This document shows positions 45,836 to 55,739 of a stretch of 64,000 nt of DNA, piece by piece. The number at the start of each line of letters is the position of its first letter. Within the stretch, counting starts at the first letter, position 1. The notes beneath the pieces were generated by a model. It had not been told where the DNA came from. It searched no databases and saw nothing but the letters and a program-made list of their open reading frames with translations. The stretch is taken from the NCBI RefSeq assembly GCF_003011925.2, contig NZ_PXXU01000015.1:1-64000 (forward strand). The letters are read 5' to 3'. This stretch comes from Nitrosomonas supralitoralis. GTDB taxonomy: Bacteria; Pseudomonadota; Gammaproteobacteria; Burkholderiales; Nitrosomonadaceae. The translations under genes were made by a program, and so were the position numbers.

Positions 45836-46202
45836 TTATGGAAAATGACAAACTGACGTGGGCTTGGAAATTTATTCAATTCTTTCGTCTTTCTTGCTCA
45901 AAAATATTTATTCCAGATCGAGCAACTTTCAGTTTTTCTTGAATGTCCATACTATCTATGTTTTTTGTTCTCAACAATGCAAAATTAGTGTTTTTTTTCA
46001 GCGCAATTGCATTGCTACTGCCGATACTTTTACTATGAATATTGGAAGGAAAGCGTTTTCAAGGAAAAGTACAGATTGTGGTACAGCCACAAAAGCATAT
46101 TACTTTGAATCAATTGGCTGAGACTTGCTTGAAGTAGCCGGAAGGAAGTAGTTCAACTCTCCGCCTCTTGAACAAGGCTGTTTAAAAAGCAGATAAATCT
46201 AG
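45836..46202. other. Intergenic region, no gene supported
   Basis: An 87-codon plus-strand frame (45858-46121) has no ribosome site, no recognisable motif and skewed Phe/Ser content, so I do not call it. The stretch near 46121-46180 resembles 47045-47110 (ACTTGCTTGAAGTA versus ACTTACTTGGAGTA, then GAAGGA), part of the local duplication described for the PEP-CTERM gene. Confidence 0.45.
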
Positions 46203-46754
46203 TTAAGGGATGTGTTTCCTGCGGCGTGCTGTGAAACTAAGCAATCCCAATCCAATAAGTAGTATGGCGTGAATTTCTGGCTTTGGCACTACCTTCACTT
46301 CGACTTTCACTGCGAAGTTATTATCGGCATGATGGAAAATATCGAACCTCCCCGTAGTATCATCCAGCAACTTGAAACTTTCGCCACCCAAATATATTAC
46401 CTCATTGTGCTGTAGGTTTAAACGGTCAAAAACCGTGGTCATTAATGCATCGAAAGTGAAATCCACAGGAAGCAACATACCATCAATCGCGACATCCTTT
46501 TTGAAAACGAAAGTGATGTTATGATCTGATATAGATGAGAAAGTCGCATTAAAAATGTCAGCCTGCAAATTGTTGATGCTGGATGTATTAGTAATAGTTG
46601 GACTTAGATTCAGGTTAAGAAGGTTTAACAAATTATTGGATGGAAATATTGCATACAAGTGAGAGCCTGTTGTTGAGAATGTTTCAGCCACGACGGCATG
46701 AGTACTGGTTAATACAGCAAACAAAGTACATGCAATTAAAATTTTCTTATGCAC
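46203..46754 (-). CDS. PEP-CTERM sorted surface protein
   Basis: 183 aa from a GTG at 46754 (VHKKILIACTLFAVLTSTHAVVAE, a good signal peptide with GAGAAAA upstream); ATG 46805 is the alternative. The C-terminus has the sorting signal: PKPEIHAILLIGLGLLSFTARRRK, a PEP-like motif (here KPEI), a membrane helix and an Arg-rich end, recognised by an exosortase/archaeosortase system elsewhere. The body is beta-rich and Asn/Asp-rich with no known domain; a surface or exopolysaccharide role is likely. Confidence 0.75.
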   Translation of the reverse strand: MHKKILIACTLFAVLTSTHAVVAETFSTTGSHLYAIFPSNNLLNLLNLNLSPTITNTSSINNLQADIFNATFSSISDHNITFVFKKDVAIDGMLLPVDFTFDALMTTVFDRLNLQHNEVIYLGGESFKLLDDTTGRFDIFHHADNNFAVKVEVKVVPKPEIHAILLIGLGLLSFTARRRKHIP

Positions 46755-47039
46755 AACATTTTCTCTGTGATTTTTTATGAAATAGTTCAAAAAACATGCA
46801 TTCACTTGGGTATGCCTGTTTATAAATCTTCCTGATAATCAAACAGATATTTTTTATACAGTAACAAACATACGCGCCTGTTAAGATTAACATTTCAATA
46901 TTGCTTTATTCTGTGATAAAAATCACACGCACAAGTTATTAAATGTTACTTTCTGAAAGCACAAATGTTTTTACGCTATGGTGTTTAGATGAATGCAAAT
47001 TAAAAAAACACTTGAGTAATTTAATCCTGAAGCGATTTA

Positions 47040-47400
47040 ACTTTTGCTGAAACTTACTTGGAGTACCAGAAGGATTCTAGTGAATCCCCCTGATACTTTT
47101 TGATAAAGGTGATGTTGTGCACGCTCTCACAAAGCGCAATTGTATTATCGGCATGTTCAGTAATAACTTTAAAAACACTTAGGAATCTTAGCTTTTAGCT
47201 ACCTAACGTACTTGTGGCAAGGTGGAGTAAAAGCTAATACCAAAAATAATTCGTACTTTACAGCCGATCGTATTTGCAATACGACATCATTTACACAAAC
47301 TTTAGTAATTTTTTGCGGATTAGTTAACGTTGGACGTTATTGACCTGAATAATACGCTGAATAATTTATAAAAATGCAAGTAATACAAACATAAAGCACT
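47040..47400 (-). pseudogene. Decayed duplicate of the PEP-CTERM gene
   Basis: Several blocks match the intact gene at 46203-46754 in the same order: TTATCGGCATG (47149 region versus 46321 region), TTAGTTAACGTTGGAC (47320s) versus TTAGTAATAGTTGGAC (46580s), and the 3' flank near 47045-47110 versus 46121-46180. No frame is open. The rest of 46806-47564 holds no gene. Confidence 0.45.
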
Positions 47401-47416
47401 AGCGCCCATGAAACAA

Positions 47417-47446
47417 AACGGGAGCTTGAGCTCCCGTTCTGGATTA
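47417..47446 (-). terminator. Hairpin terminator (minus strand)
   Basis: AACGGGAGCT and AGCTCCCGTT form a perfect 10-bp inverted repeat. On the minus strand it is followed by TTGTTTC, a T-rich tail. It probably ends the transcript of the secreted protein encoded at 47565-48077; the distance of about 127 bases is long. Confidence 0.5.
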
Positions 47447-47564
47447 AATAAGACCTGAATCTACAACACTTTATTTTTTGCGAAGGCTATAAGTTCGATA
47501 ATGCCCAAACCAGTTAGTAATTTGGTATTGGCTTGAAACTATTAAACAGATTTAGTTAGCAATA

Positions 47565-48077
47565 TTAATCATCATTGCCATGATCATGTCTTTTGCCAGG
47601 TTTGTAGGACTCAAATTCAAAATTCATGGAATTGCCACGTTGTCCAAGTATGACTGAAATTATATCATTCTTATGTTTGAGACAAGGTATGGTTAATTGT
47701 CCATCTTGAAAAGAAGCATAACACTCACTGAGATCAACGATATCAGTGAGTGGACAACTTGAAACATCCACTAACTTAACATCAGTCATCAAGCTGACAT
47801 TATTATAAGTTGTAATAACAGCAGTGCTATTCTTGACTATGATGTCAGTTGCAATTGTGTCTGTACTTAACCCAAGAAGATTAGATTCTGCATCAATAAG
47901 ACATGAATTCGCAGCACCATCGGGAAGATTTTTTACAACTATCTGAGAACCGGCTACACTGTTATCAAGGACGAAAATAGTATTGCTCTGCACAGCTACA
48001 CTTTCAGCCAGTGCCGAATGCACTCCTGCCATAAACAGAAATGCTGCACATATTTTCCATGCTATATTTTTTTTCAT
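47565..48077 (-). CDS. Secreted hypothetical protein
   Basis: 170 aa from ATG 48077 (MKKNIAWKICAAFLFMAGVHSALAES, a clear signal peptide) with GGGAG upstream; an in-frame ATG at 48104 is less likely. The mature part is beta-strand-like (SNTIFVLDNSVAGSQIVVKNL) with five cysteines and an acidic/His tail (GKRHDHGNDD). I do not recognise a family. About 15 codons past the stop, a different frame reads KLLTGLGIIELIAFAKNK, which looks like a PEP-CTERM tail, so the protein may have lost its sorting signal by frameshift. Confidence 0.55.
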   Translation of the reverse strand: MKKNIAWKICAAFLFMAGVHSALAESVAVQSNTIFVLDNSVAGSQIVVKNLPDGAANSCLIDAESNLLGLSTDTIATDIIVKNSTAVITTYNNVSLMTDVKLVDVSSCPLTDIVDLSECYASFQDGQLTIPCLKHKNDIISVILGQRGNSMNFEFESYKPGKRHDHGNDD

Positions 48078-48435
48078 AAGTTCTCCCAAATAAAGATTAA
48101 ACAACTATTAAAGAACAAATTCAGCCCCCATCCGAATAACGTAAATATATCTGGAAACTTTAAGATTATTGTAAAGCAGTCCACATCTGCTGCATATGGA
48201 CAAAGCGAATGTGGAGCCATTTTATATAGCTTTGAGAAGCTTTTATCGTCAACTCAGATTATCAGAGATAAGCAAGATACTTCCATAGATGTACCGCTTG
48301 CGGGTGTTTCAAAATTCAAAAAGATATTAACTATCTATTCTTAGTAGCAACTTCATTTTTTCTCTTTATGATGGGTAAGCCTATGCTATCTGCATAACGT
48401 TAAACAAATTGAGGCAGAATTATTCCAAATGCTTT
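48078..48435. other. Intergenic region between divergent secreted-protein and nuclease genes
   Basis: No gene is supported. A plus-strand frame ending at 48344 (SECGAILYSFEKLLSSTQ) has no start context or recognisable motif; it may be a gene fragment. Confidence 0.4.
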
Positions 48436-49059
48436 ATGAAACAAACCAATAAAAAAACCATTTCAATTATTTTCCTTATTGCAGCACTGATAACATTATC
48501 AAGTTGCGCCTTAGAAAAACGTGATTTTCCAGTCACACGCCAACCAGTCACCAGTTATCCTGATCATGCTGCGCCTTCCACTCCATACAACAGAAAAGAC
48601 TGGCCGCACTGGATAGATGCTGATGGTGACTGCCAAAATACGCGGCAAGAATTACTGATAGCGACCAGCAAGAAACCGGTACAATTTAAAGATTCGAAAG
48701 AGTGCACTGTTATCTATGGTGAATGGTATGGAGCATATACCGGGAAAACGTATACTAAGGCTACAGATGTAGATATTGATCATATTGTTCCATTAGCTCA
48801 TGCGCATAAAAATGGTGCGGAAAATTGGACCAAAGCACAGCGCAGAACTTTTGCAAACGATTTTGAAAATCTGCTTACTGTATCCAATTCAGCTAATCGA
48901 TCGAAGTCAGATAAAGCCCCGCATGAATGGTTGCCGCCGTTAAAATCTTTTTGGTGTGAATATGGAAAGCGCTGGAAGCATATCAAAGATAAGTACAGAT
49001 TACGTTATACTAGAGATGAATCAGTAACACTGAGTGCATTGGCTAATACCTGTAGCTGA
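48436..49059 (+). CDS. Lipoprotein HNH endonuclease (DUF1524/GmrSD-C-like)
   Basis: 207 aa from ATG 48436 (MKQTNKKTISIIFLIAALITLSSCALEK; lipobox LSSC). The mature domain has YNRKDWPHWIDADGDCQNTRQELL and the catalytic DVDIDHIVPLAHAHKNGAENW with FANDFENLLTVSNSANRSKSDKAPHEW, the H-N-H core of DUF1524-type nucleases. It is anchored in the cell envelope, so it may degrade extracellular DNA for nutrients or defence. Confidence 0.82.
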   Translation: MKQTNKKTISIIFLIAALITLSSCALEKRDFPVTRQPVTSYPDHAAPSTPYNRKDWPHWIDADGDCQNTRQELLIATSKKPVQFKDSKECTVIYGEWYGAYTGKTYTKATDVDIDHIVPLAHAHKNGAENWTKAQRRTFANDFENLLTVSNSANRSKSDKAPHEWLPPLKSFWCEYGKRWKHIKDKYRLRYTRDESVTLSALANTCS

Positions 49060-49120
49060 GAACTTCTGAGTCGCGCCAAAAAAGTGTGCCTGATATTTTT
49101 ATTTACTCGAGGAGGATTAA

Positions 49121-49432
49121 ATGCTCGTAACTTTTTCAACCGATGCTCATGCTGACATAACAATGTTCAGCGACGTTGCACTTACCATGATTGAAATGAT
49201 GGGGCACAGCAAGACAGTGCCCGGTGCTATTCTGGCAACTGATGTACCTGCGGCGCTTGACCGATTAGAATCAGCCATAAATGCGGAAAAGGCATCAACA
49301 CCCGTTGAGGAAGAAAATGAGGACGAGGAAAACAAGGACGAGCCTAAGGTGAGTATTGCTAATAGAGCTCTACCTTTAATCGAATTGCTTAGTGCAGCAG
49401 CAGATGCAGAATGCAATGTGATGTGGAAATAA
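49121..49432 (+). CDS. DUF1840 family protein
   Basis: 103 aa. MLVTFSTDAHADITMFSDVALTMIEMMGHSKTVPGAILATDVPAAL matches the DUF1840 N-terminal core, followed by an acidic linker (EEENEDEENKDE) and a helical C-terminus. GAGGAGG lies ahead of ATG 49121. The family has no known function and is common in betaproteobacteria. Confidence 0.88.
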   Translation: MLVTFSTDAHADITMFSDVALTMIEMMGHSKTVPGAILATDVPAALDRLESAINAEKASTPVEEENEDEENKDEPKVSIANRALPLIELLSAAADAECNVMWK

Positions 49433-49686
49433 AATTACTTTTTTAAACAATCATTTTAGGGAAAGTTTTAGATACATCGACTGCATCAATCCAGGCACTA
49501 TGCGTCTGCTGAATACTCTCCCCAAATTGAACTGATATTTCACCCCTGCGGTATAAACCCCCGAAGAAAGATAAATTACCTGGTGAATTCAAGGGGCGGC
49601 TAAATAGCTACACGCATTTTTTCACCCGCTTCTCTTTTTTGTGTTTTTTGTTGTCAACTTCCTTAAAACCATTTCTCAACGGCTTA

Positions 49687-50862
49687 TTAAATTAACTGTT
49701 TTAGTGATAACTCCAGCCCTTTATTATAATGGTTCATGGCTAATTCATGTTTACCCAGTTTCTCGTTTAATTGTGCTAATGCAAAATGTGCTTTATATCC
49801 TGGCTCAACCGATAAGCTAGCTTCTAAATAATTTTGCGCTTTACCCCAAAGTTCACAATGTGTGCAGAGTTTACCAAGCGTCAGCAACAATTGCGCGTTG
49901 TTGGGCTGTGATTTCAACCAAACTTCAGCGCATTCAATCTGTCTATTGACATGATGGCCCAAGCATTCCGCATAAAGTTCAATTAAATTGTTATCCCATG
50001 TAATCGGAATATTTTGTTCAATAATCCGATTTGCTGTTTCGCAGTTTCCAAGAGAGATGTAGGCACGCACTGCAGCTGCGCAAAGTTTACTATCCATCTT
50101 TTCAATTGGTGGTATGCGCAACCAATACTGATTTAAAGACTGCAAATCGATTGCTTTGCTTCTAATATTCTCTATTTGCGCATCGTGCTTTAATTTTTTT
50201 ATATGTGCTTTATTAGTTGATTGGCGTTTTGCCAGCATTTCAGTCAGCTCAATCACCGCATCCCAATTGCCACTCTGCTGCTGAGCCTCCAGCTCCAGCT
50301 GCAGAATCGCGGTTGATTGTAATCCCCCATCTGAGTACAATGACTGTAAGGTTTTAAGCGCCTCTTGATATTGTCCGTCATCTAACTGGAACTCAGTTCT
50401 AGCGGAAAGATATAAGGATTTTTCATTCGGCGCTTGATTAAGAGCGCTATTTAGGTACTGATCTCGCGCAGCAAATTGATCGAGTTTGTGTGCTGAGCGA
50501 GCCGCGATAACAGCACTAATTGATTTGACAGTAGTTGAATCTGTTAACTTAAATGCAATGGCGGCATTTTTTTGAGCTGTAGTAAAATCCCCTTCGAAAT
50601 AGGCTCTTAACCCGGACAGCAGCATCTCGTCTGTTTTCCTGTGACGATGCCTTTTGCTGAATCCAAATATCCCCAGCATAAGCCGAACCAGGAAATAAAA
50701 AACTACAAAAGCTACAATCACTCCAATAATAAACTGGTCGAGCGGCAACTCTAATTGATAGGGCGGCATTACTAATGAGGCATGCCCGGTGATATGTTTT
50801 GCAGCAAGTGTAACAGCTACAGCAGCAGTGAATAGTGCTATTAGCCAGAGTATCAGTTTCAT
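49687..50862 (-). CDS. hemY: HemY-type inner-membrane TPR protein
   Basis: 391 aa: two N-terminal membrane helices (LILWLIALFTAAVAVTLAA; QFIIGVIVAFVVFYFLVRLML) and a HemY_N domain (residues 20-130), then TPR repeats (GDFTTAQKNAAIAFKL; LWGKAQNYLEASLSVEPGYKAHFALAQLNEKLGKHELAMNHYNKGL). It is the conserved third gene of the hemC-hemD-hemY cluster. Its exact role in haem synthesis is unsettled. Confidence 0.9.
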   Translation of the reverse strand: MKLILWLIALFTAAVAVTLAAKHITGHASLVMPPYQLELPLDQFIIGVIVAFVVFYFLVRLMLGIFGFSKRHRHRKTDEMLLSGLRAYFEGDFTTAQKNAAIAFKLTDSTTVKSISAVIAARSAHKLDQFAARDQYLNSALNQAPNEKSLYLSARTEFQLDDGQYQEALKTLQSLYSDGGLQSTAILQLELEAQQQSGNWDAVIELTEMLAKRQSTNKAHIKKLKHDAQIENIRSKAIDLQSLNQYWLRIPPIEKMDSKLCAAAVRAYISLGNCETANRIIEQNIPITWDNNLIELYAECLGHHVNRQIECAEVWLKSQPNNAQLLLTLGKLCTHCELWGKAQNYLEASLSVEPGYKAHFALAQLNEKLGKHELAMNHYNKGLELSLKQLI

Positions 50863-51009
50863 ATATTCCCCTCATTGCAGTAGAGTCGATCATTATTAAT
50901 TTAAATCAAGAACGTATATACAAACTCACCACTTGCGGCGAGCAAAATTAATGTGCAAGATTTATAGCTTTTTTTGAACTCCTTTTCTTATATCTCATTC
51001 AAAACGACA

Positions 51010-51807
51010 CTAACTTTCTATTGCCTGAAAGTATGTTTGCAAACTTTTCAATAAACCTTCATCGCCAGCGTATGGTACTTTTACGATTTTTTCCAACCCT
51101 AATTCCTTAGCTACTTGCACAATGCGCTCATGAGCTGTAAAAACTGGGGTTGTTTTCAGTAATTGTTGGCCAAGCTTGCCTATTATGTCAAATAAATTAT
51201 GCAATCCCTCACTGCTTGTAATGATTACAGCATGTATTTTCCCTTGAGACCATGCGGCAAGCAAGGGTGCGGTATCAATATCTGGTTTTCTGCGTAGATA
51301 ACATTCGATATATTCGACAAGTGCACCGCGCTGCACGAGTGTTTCACCCAATAATGCCCGCCCACCATTGCCACGAAAAATTACTACACGCTTGCCGGCC
51401 ATTTCTCGCAACTCTTCCAGCTTAAGTAGCGCTTCACTATCAAAATACTCAGTTGGAATAAGAACTTCGTTGACTCCATAGCGCCCTAATGTATCTGCAG
51501 TGCCTTTTCCTACAGCGGCTATTTTTAAGTGGGAAGGTAGTTCGCGTTGTTTAATTATTAAATCCATGCTTTTGGTGACAGCATTAGGGCTGACAAATAT
51601 TGCCCAGTCGAATTCATCCAAGTGATTGATCAAATTTACTAATGGAGCAATATCCGGAGTATCAGAAATCTCCAATACAGGAAGTAAAATCGGATTCCCA
51701 CCGATGGCATGAATTCCTTCTGCAAGAAAAGTAGATTGATGTATGGGACGAGTAACCAGTATATTTATCCCGGTTAACTGTTTACTGGCTGGCAATACTA
51801 TTTCCAA
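51010..51807 (-). CDS. hemD: Uroporphyrinogen-III synthase HemD
   Basis: 265 aa that closes hydroxymethylbilane into uroporphyrinogen III with inversion of ring D. Features: [20 protein letters not shown] at the start, [19 protein letters not shown], and [13 protein letters not shown] in the second alpha/beta domain. The sequence is poorly conserved in general but context is decisive: it overlaps hemC by 10 bases. Confidence 0.92.
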   Translation of the reverse strand: MEIVLPASKQLTGINILVTRPIHQSTFLAEGIHAIGGNPILLPVLEISDTPDIAPLVNLINHLDEFDWAIFVSPNAVTKSMDLIIKQRELPSHLKIAAVGKGTADTLGRYGVNEVLIPTEYFDSEALLKLEELREMAGKRVVIFRGNGGRALLGETLVQRGALVEYIECYLRRKPDIDTAPLLAAWSQGKIHAVIITSSEGLHNLFDIIGKLGQQLLKTTPVFTAHERIVQVAKELGLEKIVKVPYAGDEGLLKSLQTYFQAIES

Positions 51808-52754
51808 CCTTCTGCTGGTACCAAAGCAGCCAGAATCTCATCTGCGCCTTGCTTAATTAACGTTTGTGCCAATTGCTGTCCCATTGCAATACCTGTTTCA
51901 GGCTCACCATCTAATGTTCCGCTAACGATCCGTTTACCATCAGGTTGAGCAACGAATCCACGAAGCTGTAGTCTATTGTTGTTAATTTCAGCAAAAGCTC
52001 CAAGTGGCACCTGACAACTGCCGCCTAATACACGACTCATTGAACGTTCAGCTTCAACGCAATAAGCAGTTTCCTGATGGTGCAGTGGTTGCAAAAGTTT
52101 TATCAGATCCATACGATCAGATCTACATTCGATTCCCAGAGCGCCTTGCCCAACTGCGGGCAAGCTTTGTTCAGGATGCAGCAATGCTGCAATGCGACTG
52201 GAAAGTTCAAGTCGTTTTAAACCGGCAGCAGCCAGAATGATCGCTGCATACTGCTCTTCATCAAGCTTGCGCAAGCGGGTCTGAACATTGCCGCGTAATG
52301 GTTGCACTTGAAGATGCGGAAAACGTGCACGCAATTGGCTTTCGCGTCGTAAGCTCGATGTGCCGACGACACTGCCAGCAGGTAATGCGCTCAAACTGTC
52401 GTAGTGATTAGATACAAAAGCATCGCGTGGATCTTCTCGCTCAGTTATGACAGCGAGTTGGAACCCTTCTGGAACGTTCATAGGCATGTCTTTCATAGAA
52501 TGCACTGCAATATCAGCACGACCCTCTTCCAGAGCCTGTTCAAGTTCTTTAATGAATAAGCCTTTTCCGCCAATCTTAGATAATGATTGATCCAGTATTT
52601 GATCACCGCGTGTTGTCATGCCAAGTATGCTGATTTCAGTTTGCGGGTATAATTCACTTAAACATTTTTGAATGAATTTGGCTTGCCACATGGCAAGTAA
52701 GCTTTCTCGTGAAGCAATGACGATTTTCTTGGGAAATAAAAGTGAATTGGGCAT
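51798..52754 (-). CDS. hemC: Porphobilinogen deaminase HemC
   Basis: 318-aa enzyme polymerising four porphobilinogens into hydroxymethylbilane. It shows [46 protein letters not shown] with its substrate-binding residues, and the dipyrromethane-attachment Cys in [15 protein letters not shown] (about residue 243). Length is normal. It is divergent from ppc with a 124-base shared spacer. Confidence 0.97.
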   Translation of the reverse strand: MPNSLLFPKKIVIASRESLLAMWQAKFIQKCLSELYPQTEISILGMTTRGDQILDQSLSKIGGKGLFIKELEQALEEGRADIAVHSMKDMPMNVPEGFQLAVITEREDPRDAFVSNHYDSLSALPAGSVVGTSSLRRESQLRARFPHLQVQPLRGNVQTRLRKLDEEQYAAIILAAAGLKRLELSSRIAALLHPEQSLPAVGQGALGIECRSDRMDLIKLLQPLHHQETAYCVEAERSMSRVLGGSCQVPLGAFAEINNNRLQLRGFVAQPDGKRIVSGTLDGEPETGIAMGQQLAQTLIKQGADEILAALVPAEGWK

Positions 52755-52878
52755 TAATAATATAAAATGAAAAAATTACAAAAAATTCTTACTGGTGATT
52801 ATTTTAGCATGGCCAGCTCTGACTTGGCGTGTTGCGAGTGAGCGCTGGTTTCATTTTTTATAGTGGATGTGAAACGTA

Positions 52879-55677
52879 ATGAACGATGTTGATTCAGAGA
52901 ATTATGATGTTAGTACTAAGTTAGTAAATGATAAAGATTTGCCATTGCGCGAAGACATTCGTTTTCTTGGACGTATGCTGGGCGACACGGTACGTGAGCA
53001 AGAAGGAGATAACGCCTATGAGTTGGTGGAAAATATACGCCAAATAGCGATTCGTTTTCGTCGAGAACAAGATCTCACTGCAAGGCCTGAATTAGAAGCG
53101 ATACTCAAGCAATTGAGCGATAAAGATTCATTGTCAGTAGTTCGGGCCTTTAGTTATTTCTCATTGCTTTCCAATATTGCAGAGGACGTGCATCATAACC
53201 GACGACGGCGGGCCCATCTACGTGCCGGATCAGCGCCACAGGCAGGTAGTGTGACATTAGCGCTTGACCGTGTACTGGAAAGCTGTAGCGATGCACGCAC
53301 AGTTCTTACTGATTTTTTCAAGAAAGCGATTATTTCTCCGGTTCTGACCGCACATCCAACCGAGGTGCAGCGTAGAAGCATATTGGATTGTCAATTAGCC
53401 ATCGAGCGTTTGCTAAAAGAACGAGCATGGACTGAGTTGACTCCGAATGAGTTACGACATAATGAGGAAAATCAGCGCGCTACAATTCAAATTTTGTGGC
53501 AAACGCGCATGTTACGCCCGACTCGCTTGTCCGTTTATGATGAGATTGAAAATGGTTTGGCTTATTACAGTTATACGTTTTTAAGTGAAATCCCTTACAT
53601 TTACGCAAAAATAGAAGATCTGCTTGAGCGTCGGTTGGCTAGCGATATTCCATTGGTGACCTCATTCCTGCGGATTGGAAGCTGGATTGGCGGAGATCGC
53701 GATGGCAACCCTTTTGTCACACATGAAGTCATGTTGCGGGCTGTTGAACGTCAATCAGCGGTGGCACTGGATTACTATATCGATGTCGTGCAAAAAATAG
53801 GTCGTTCTATGAGCCTGACCGAACGCTTGGTGGAAGTCAGTGATGAAGTCAGAGAATTGCTTGCAACTGCACCAGATATTCCCAATCGATCTGATGAGCC
53901 TTATCGGCGGATTTTTCTGAGTATAGGGGCTCGATTGGTTGCCACTGCAAAAAAATTTGGACACCAAGTTTTGCAACTTAGCACGGAGGAAGCCAAAGAA
54001 CCTTACGCTGATAGTACTGAATTTATACACGATCTTGATGCAATCATTCAATCCCTAAAACAGCATAAATCTTCTTGGATAGCGCGCGGCGCATTACGCA
54101 ATTTGAGGCGAGCTGCAGATGTGTTTGGTTTTCATCTTGCTCCCCTGGATATGCGTCAACACAGCAAAATACATGAACAAGTCGTAGTAGAGTTATTTGA
54201 ATATTACACCGGTCGTAATGATTACTTGCAATTGAGTGAGGCAGAACGCATTGATTGGCTGTTGTTAGAAATTAATCGATTACATCCATTATTAACTATC
54301 CCTTCGGAATTTTCTGAAACGGCGCAATCTGAATTGCACATTTTGCAGTGTGCGGCTGAAATTCATCGGCGTTTCGGACGTGCAACAATGCCGAATTATA
54401 TTATTTCCATGACGACGGGTGTAATCAATATACTGGAAGTTGCATACTTATTACGTCAAGTGGATTTGCTCCAAATTGGAGACCCCCCCCAATTGCAGCT
54501 TAATATCATCCCATTGTTTGAAACAATCTCAGATTTGCAAAGTTGCGGTGAGATTATGGATCAATTATTTTCAATACCATACTACCGCAAACTTTTGAGC
54601 TCAGTAGGCAGTGTGCAAGAAGTCATGCTGGGATATTCCGATAGTAATAAAGATGGCGGGTTTATCGCTTCGAATTGGGAGATTTATAAGGCAGAAATTA
54701 CACTGACTAAGGTTTTTGCTAAACATCAGATTGGACTGCGTCTATTCCATGGGCGTGGTGGCACTGTTGGACGTGGCGGTGGGCCAAGTTATCAGAGTAT
54801 CTTGGCACAACCTCCCGGCAGTGTAAATGGTCAGATACGAGTGACCGAACAAGGTGAAGTCATCAGTAGTAAATACGCTGAACCAGAGATTGGGCGTCGC
54901 AATCTTGAAACTTTAGTGGCTGCGACGATTGAAGCAACTTTGCTAGGCCATGATTCAATCGGCACAAATTCGGATCGATATTATCCAGCGATGAATAAAC
55001 TTGCTGCGGTTTCATTTGCAGCTTATCGAAATTTAGTGTTCGAGACGCCTGGATTTAAACAATTTTTCCTGGAATCCACACCAATTCGCGAAATGGCAGG
55101 ATTACACATAGGCAGTCGACCACCCGCACGCAGAAATTCCGATGCTATAGAAGATTTACGTGCGATTCCATGGGTATTCAGCTGGAGTCAGAGTCGCATG
55201 ATGTTGCCTGGTTGGTATGGCTTCGGCCATGCGGTGGAAGCCTTTGTGAATCAGGATAATCAAAATGAGCAGGGATTGGCACTACTGCAGGAAATGTATC
55301 AGAAATGGCCCTTTATGCAAACGCTGTTGTCCAATATGGATATGGTGCTAGCTAAGACAGACATGGGCATTGCCTCACGCTATGCTGGATTGGTCGATGA
55401 TGTTGCACTGCGTGAGCAAATTTTTGGACGTATCCAGGAAGAACGGGTGAGAAGCGAAAAATGGCTATTTGCGATTACTGGTCATGTCGAGTTACTACAA
55501 GATAACCCAACATTATCACGTAGTATTCGCAATAGAACCCCCTATATCGACCCACTCAATCATTTGCAAGTGGAGTTGCTTCGCCGCTACCGATCCGGCG
55601 AAGATAGTGAAGAAGTTAAACGTTCTATCCATCTCACCATCAATGGTGTCACAGCAGGATTACGCAATAGTGGCTAA
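52879..55677 (+). CDS. ppc: Phosphoenolpyruvate carboxylase
   Basis: 932-aa enzyme fixing bicarbonate onto phosphoenolpyruvate to form oxaloacetate, replenishing the TCA cycle. Landmarks: VLTAHPTEVQRRSI with the catalytic His (about 155), IGGDRDGNPFVT, LFHGRGGTVGRGGGPSYQ, and GSRPPARRNSDAIEDLRAIPWVFSWSQSR. The C-terminus ends LTINGVTAGLRNSG, the usual NTG being NSG. It contains a C8 tract (54483-54490) but stays in frame. Anaplerotic CO2 fixation fits an autotrophic nitrifier. Confidence 0.97.
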   Translation: MNDVDSENYDVSTKLVNDKDLPLREDIRFLGRMLGDTVREQEGDNAYELVENIRQIAIRFRREQDLTARPELEAILKQLSDKDSLSVVRAFSYFSLLSNIAEDVHHNRRRRAHLRAGSAPQAGSVTLALDRVLESCSDARTVLTDFFKKAIISPVLTAHPTEVQRRSILDCQLAIERLLKERAWTELTPNELRHNEENQRATIQILWQTRMLRPTRLSVYDEIENGLAYYSYTFLSEIPYIYAKIEDLLERRLASDIPLVTSFLRIGSWIGGDRDGNPFVTHEVMLRAVERQSAVALDYYIDVVQKIGRSMSLTERLVEVSDEVRELLATAPDIPNRSDEPYRRIFLSIGARLVATAKKFGHQVLQLSTEEAKEPYADSTEFIHDLDAIIQSLKQHKSSWIARGALRNLRRAADVFGFHLAPLDMRQHSKIHEQVVVELFEYYTGRNDYLQLSEAERIDWLLLEINRLHPLLTIPSEFSETAQSELHILQCAAEIHRRFGRATMPNYIISMTTGVINILEVAYLLRQVDLLQIGDPPQLQLNIIPLFETISDLQSCGEIMDQLFSIPYYRKLLSSVGSVQEVMLGYSDSNKDGGFIASNWEIYKAEITLTKVFAKHQIGLRLFHGRGGTVGRGGGPSYQSILAQPPGSVNGQIRVTEQGEVISSKYAEPEIGRRNLETLVAATIEATLLGHDSIGTNSDRYYPAMNKLAAVSFAAYRNLVFETPGFKQFFLESTPIREMAGLHIGSRPPARRNSDAIEDLRAIPWVFSWSQSRMMLPGWYGFGHAVEAFVNQDNQNEQGLALLQEMYQKWPFMQTLLSNMDMVLAKTDMGIASRYAGLVDDVALREQIFGRIQEERVRSEKWLFAITGHVELLQDNPTLSRSIRNRTPYIDPLNHLQVELLRRYRSGEDSEEVKRSIHLTINGVTAGLRNSG

Positions 55678-55739
55678 TTGCAATAATTTTTTATAACATG
55701 GTTGCTCTTAATGAGCGCGCTGTAGGAGGCTTGGTACTC

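Noticed and set aside
45858-46121. An 87-codon plus-strand frame after the rhodanese gene
   Set aside because: Low-complexity Phe/Ser/Ile content, no start context, no motif.
54483-54490. C8 tract in ppc as a phase switch
   Set aside because: The gene is in frame and encodes an essential-type metabolic enzyme; no supporting structure.
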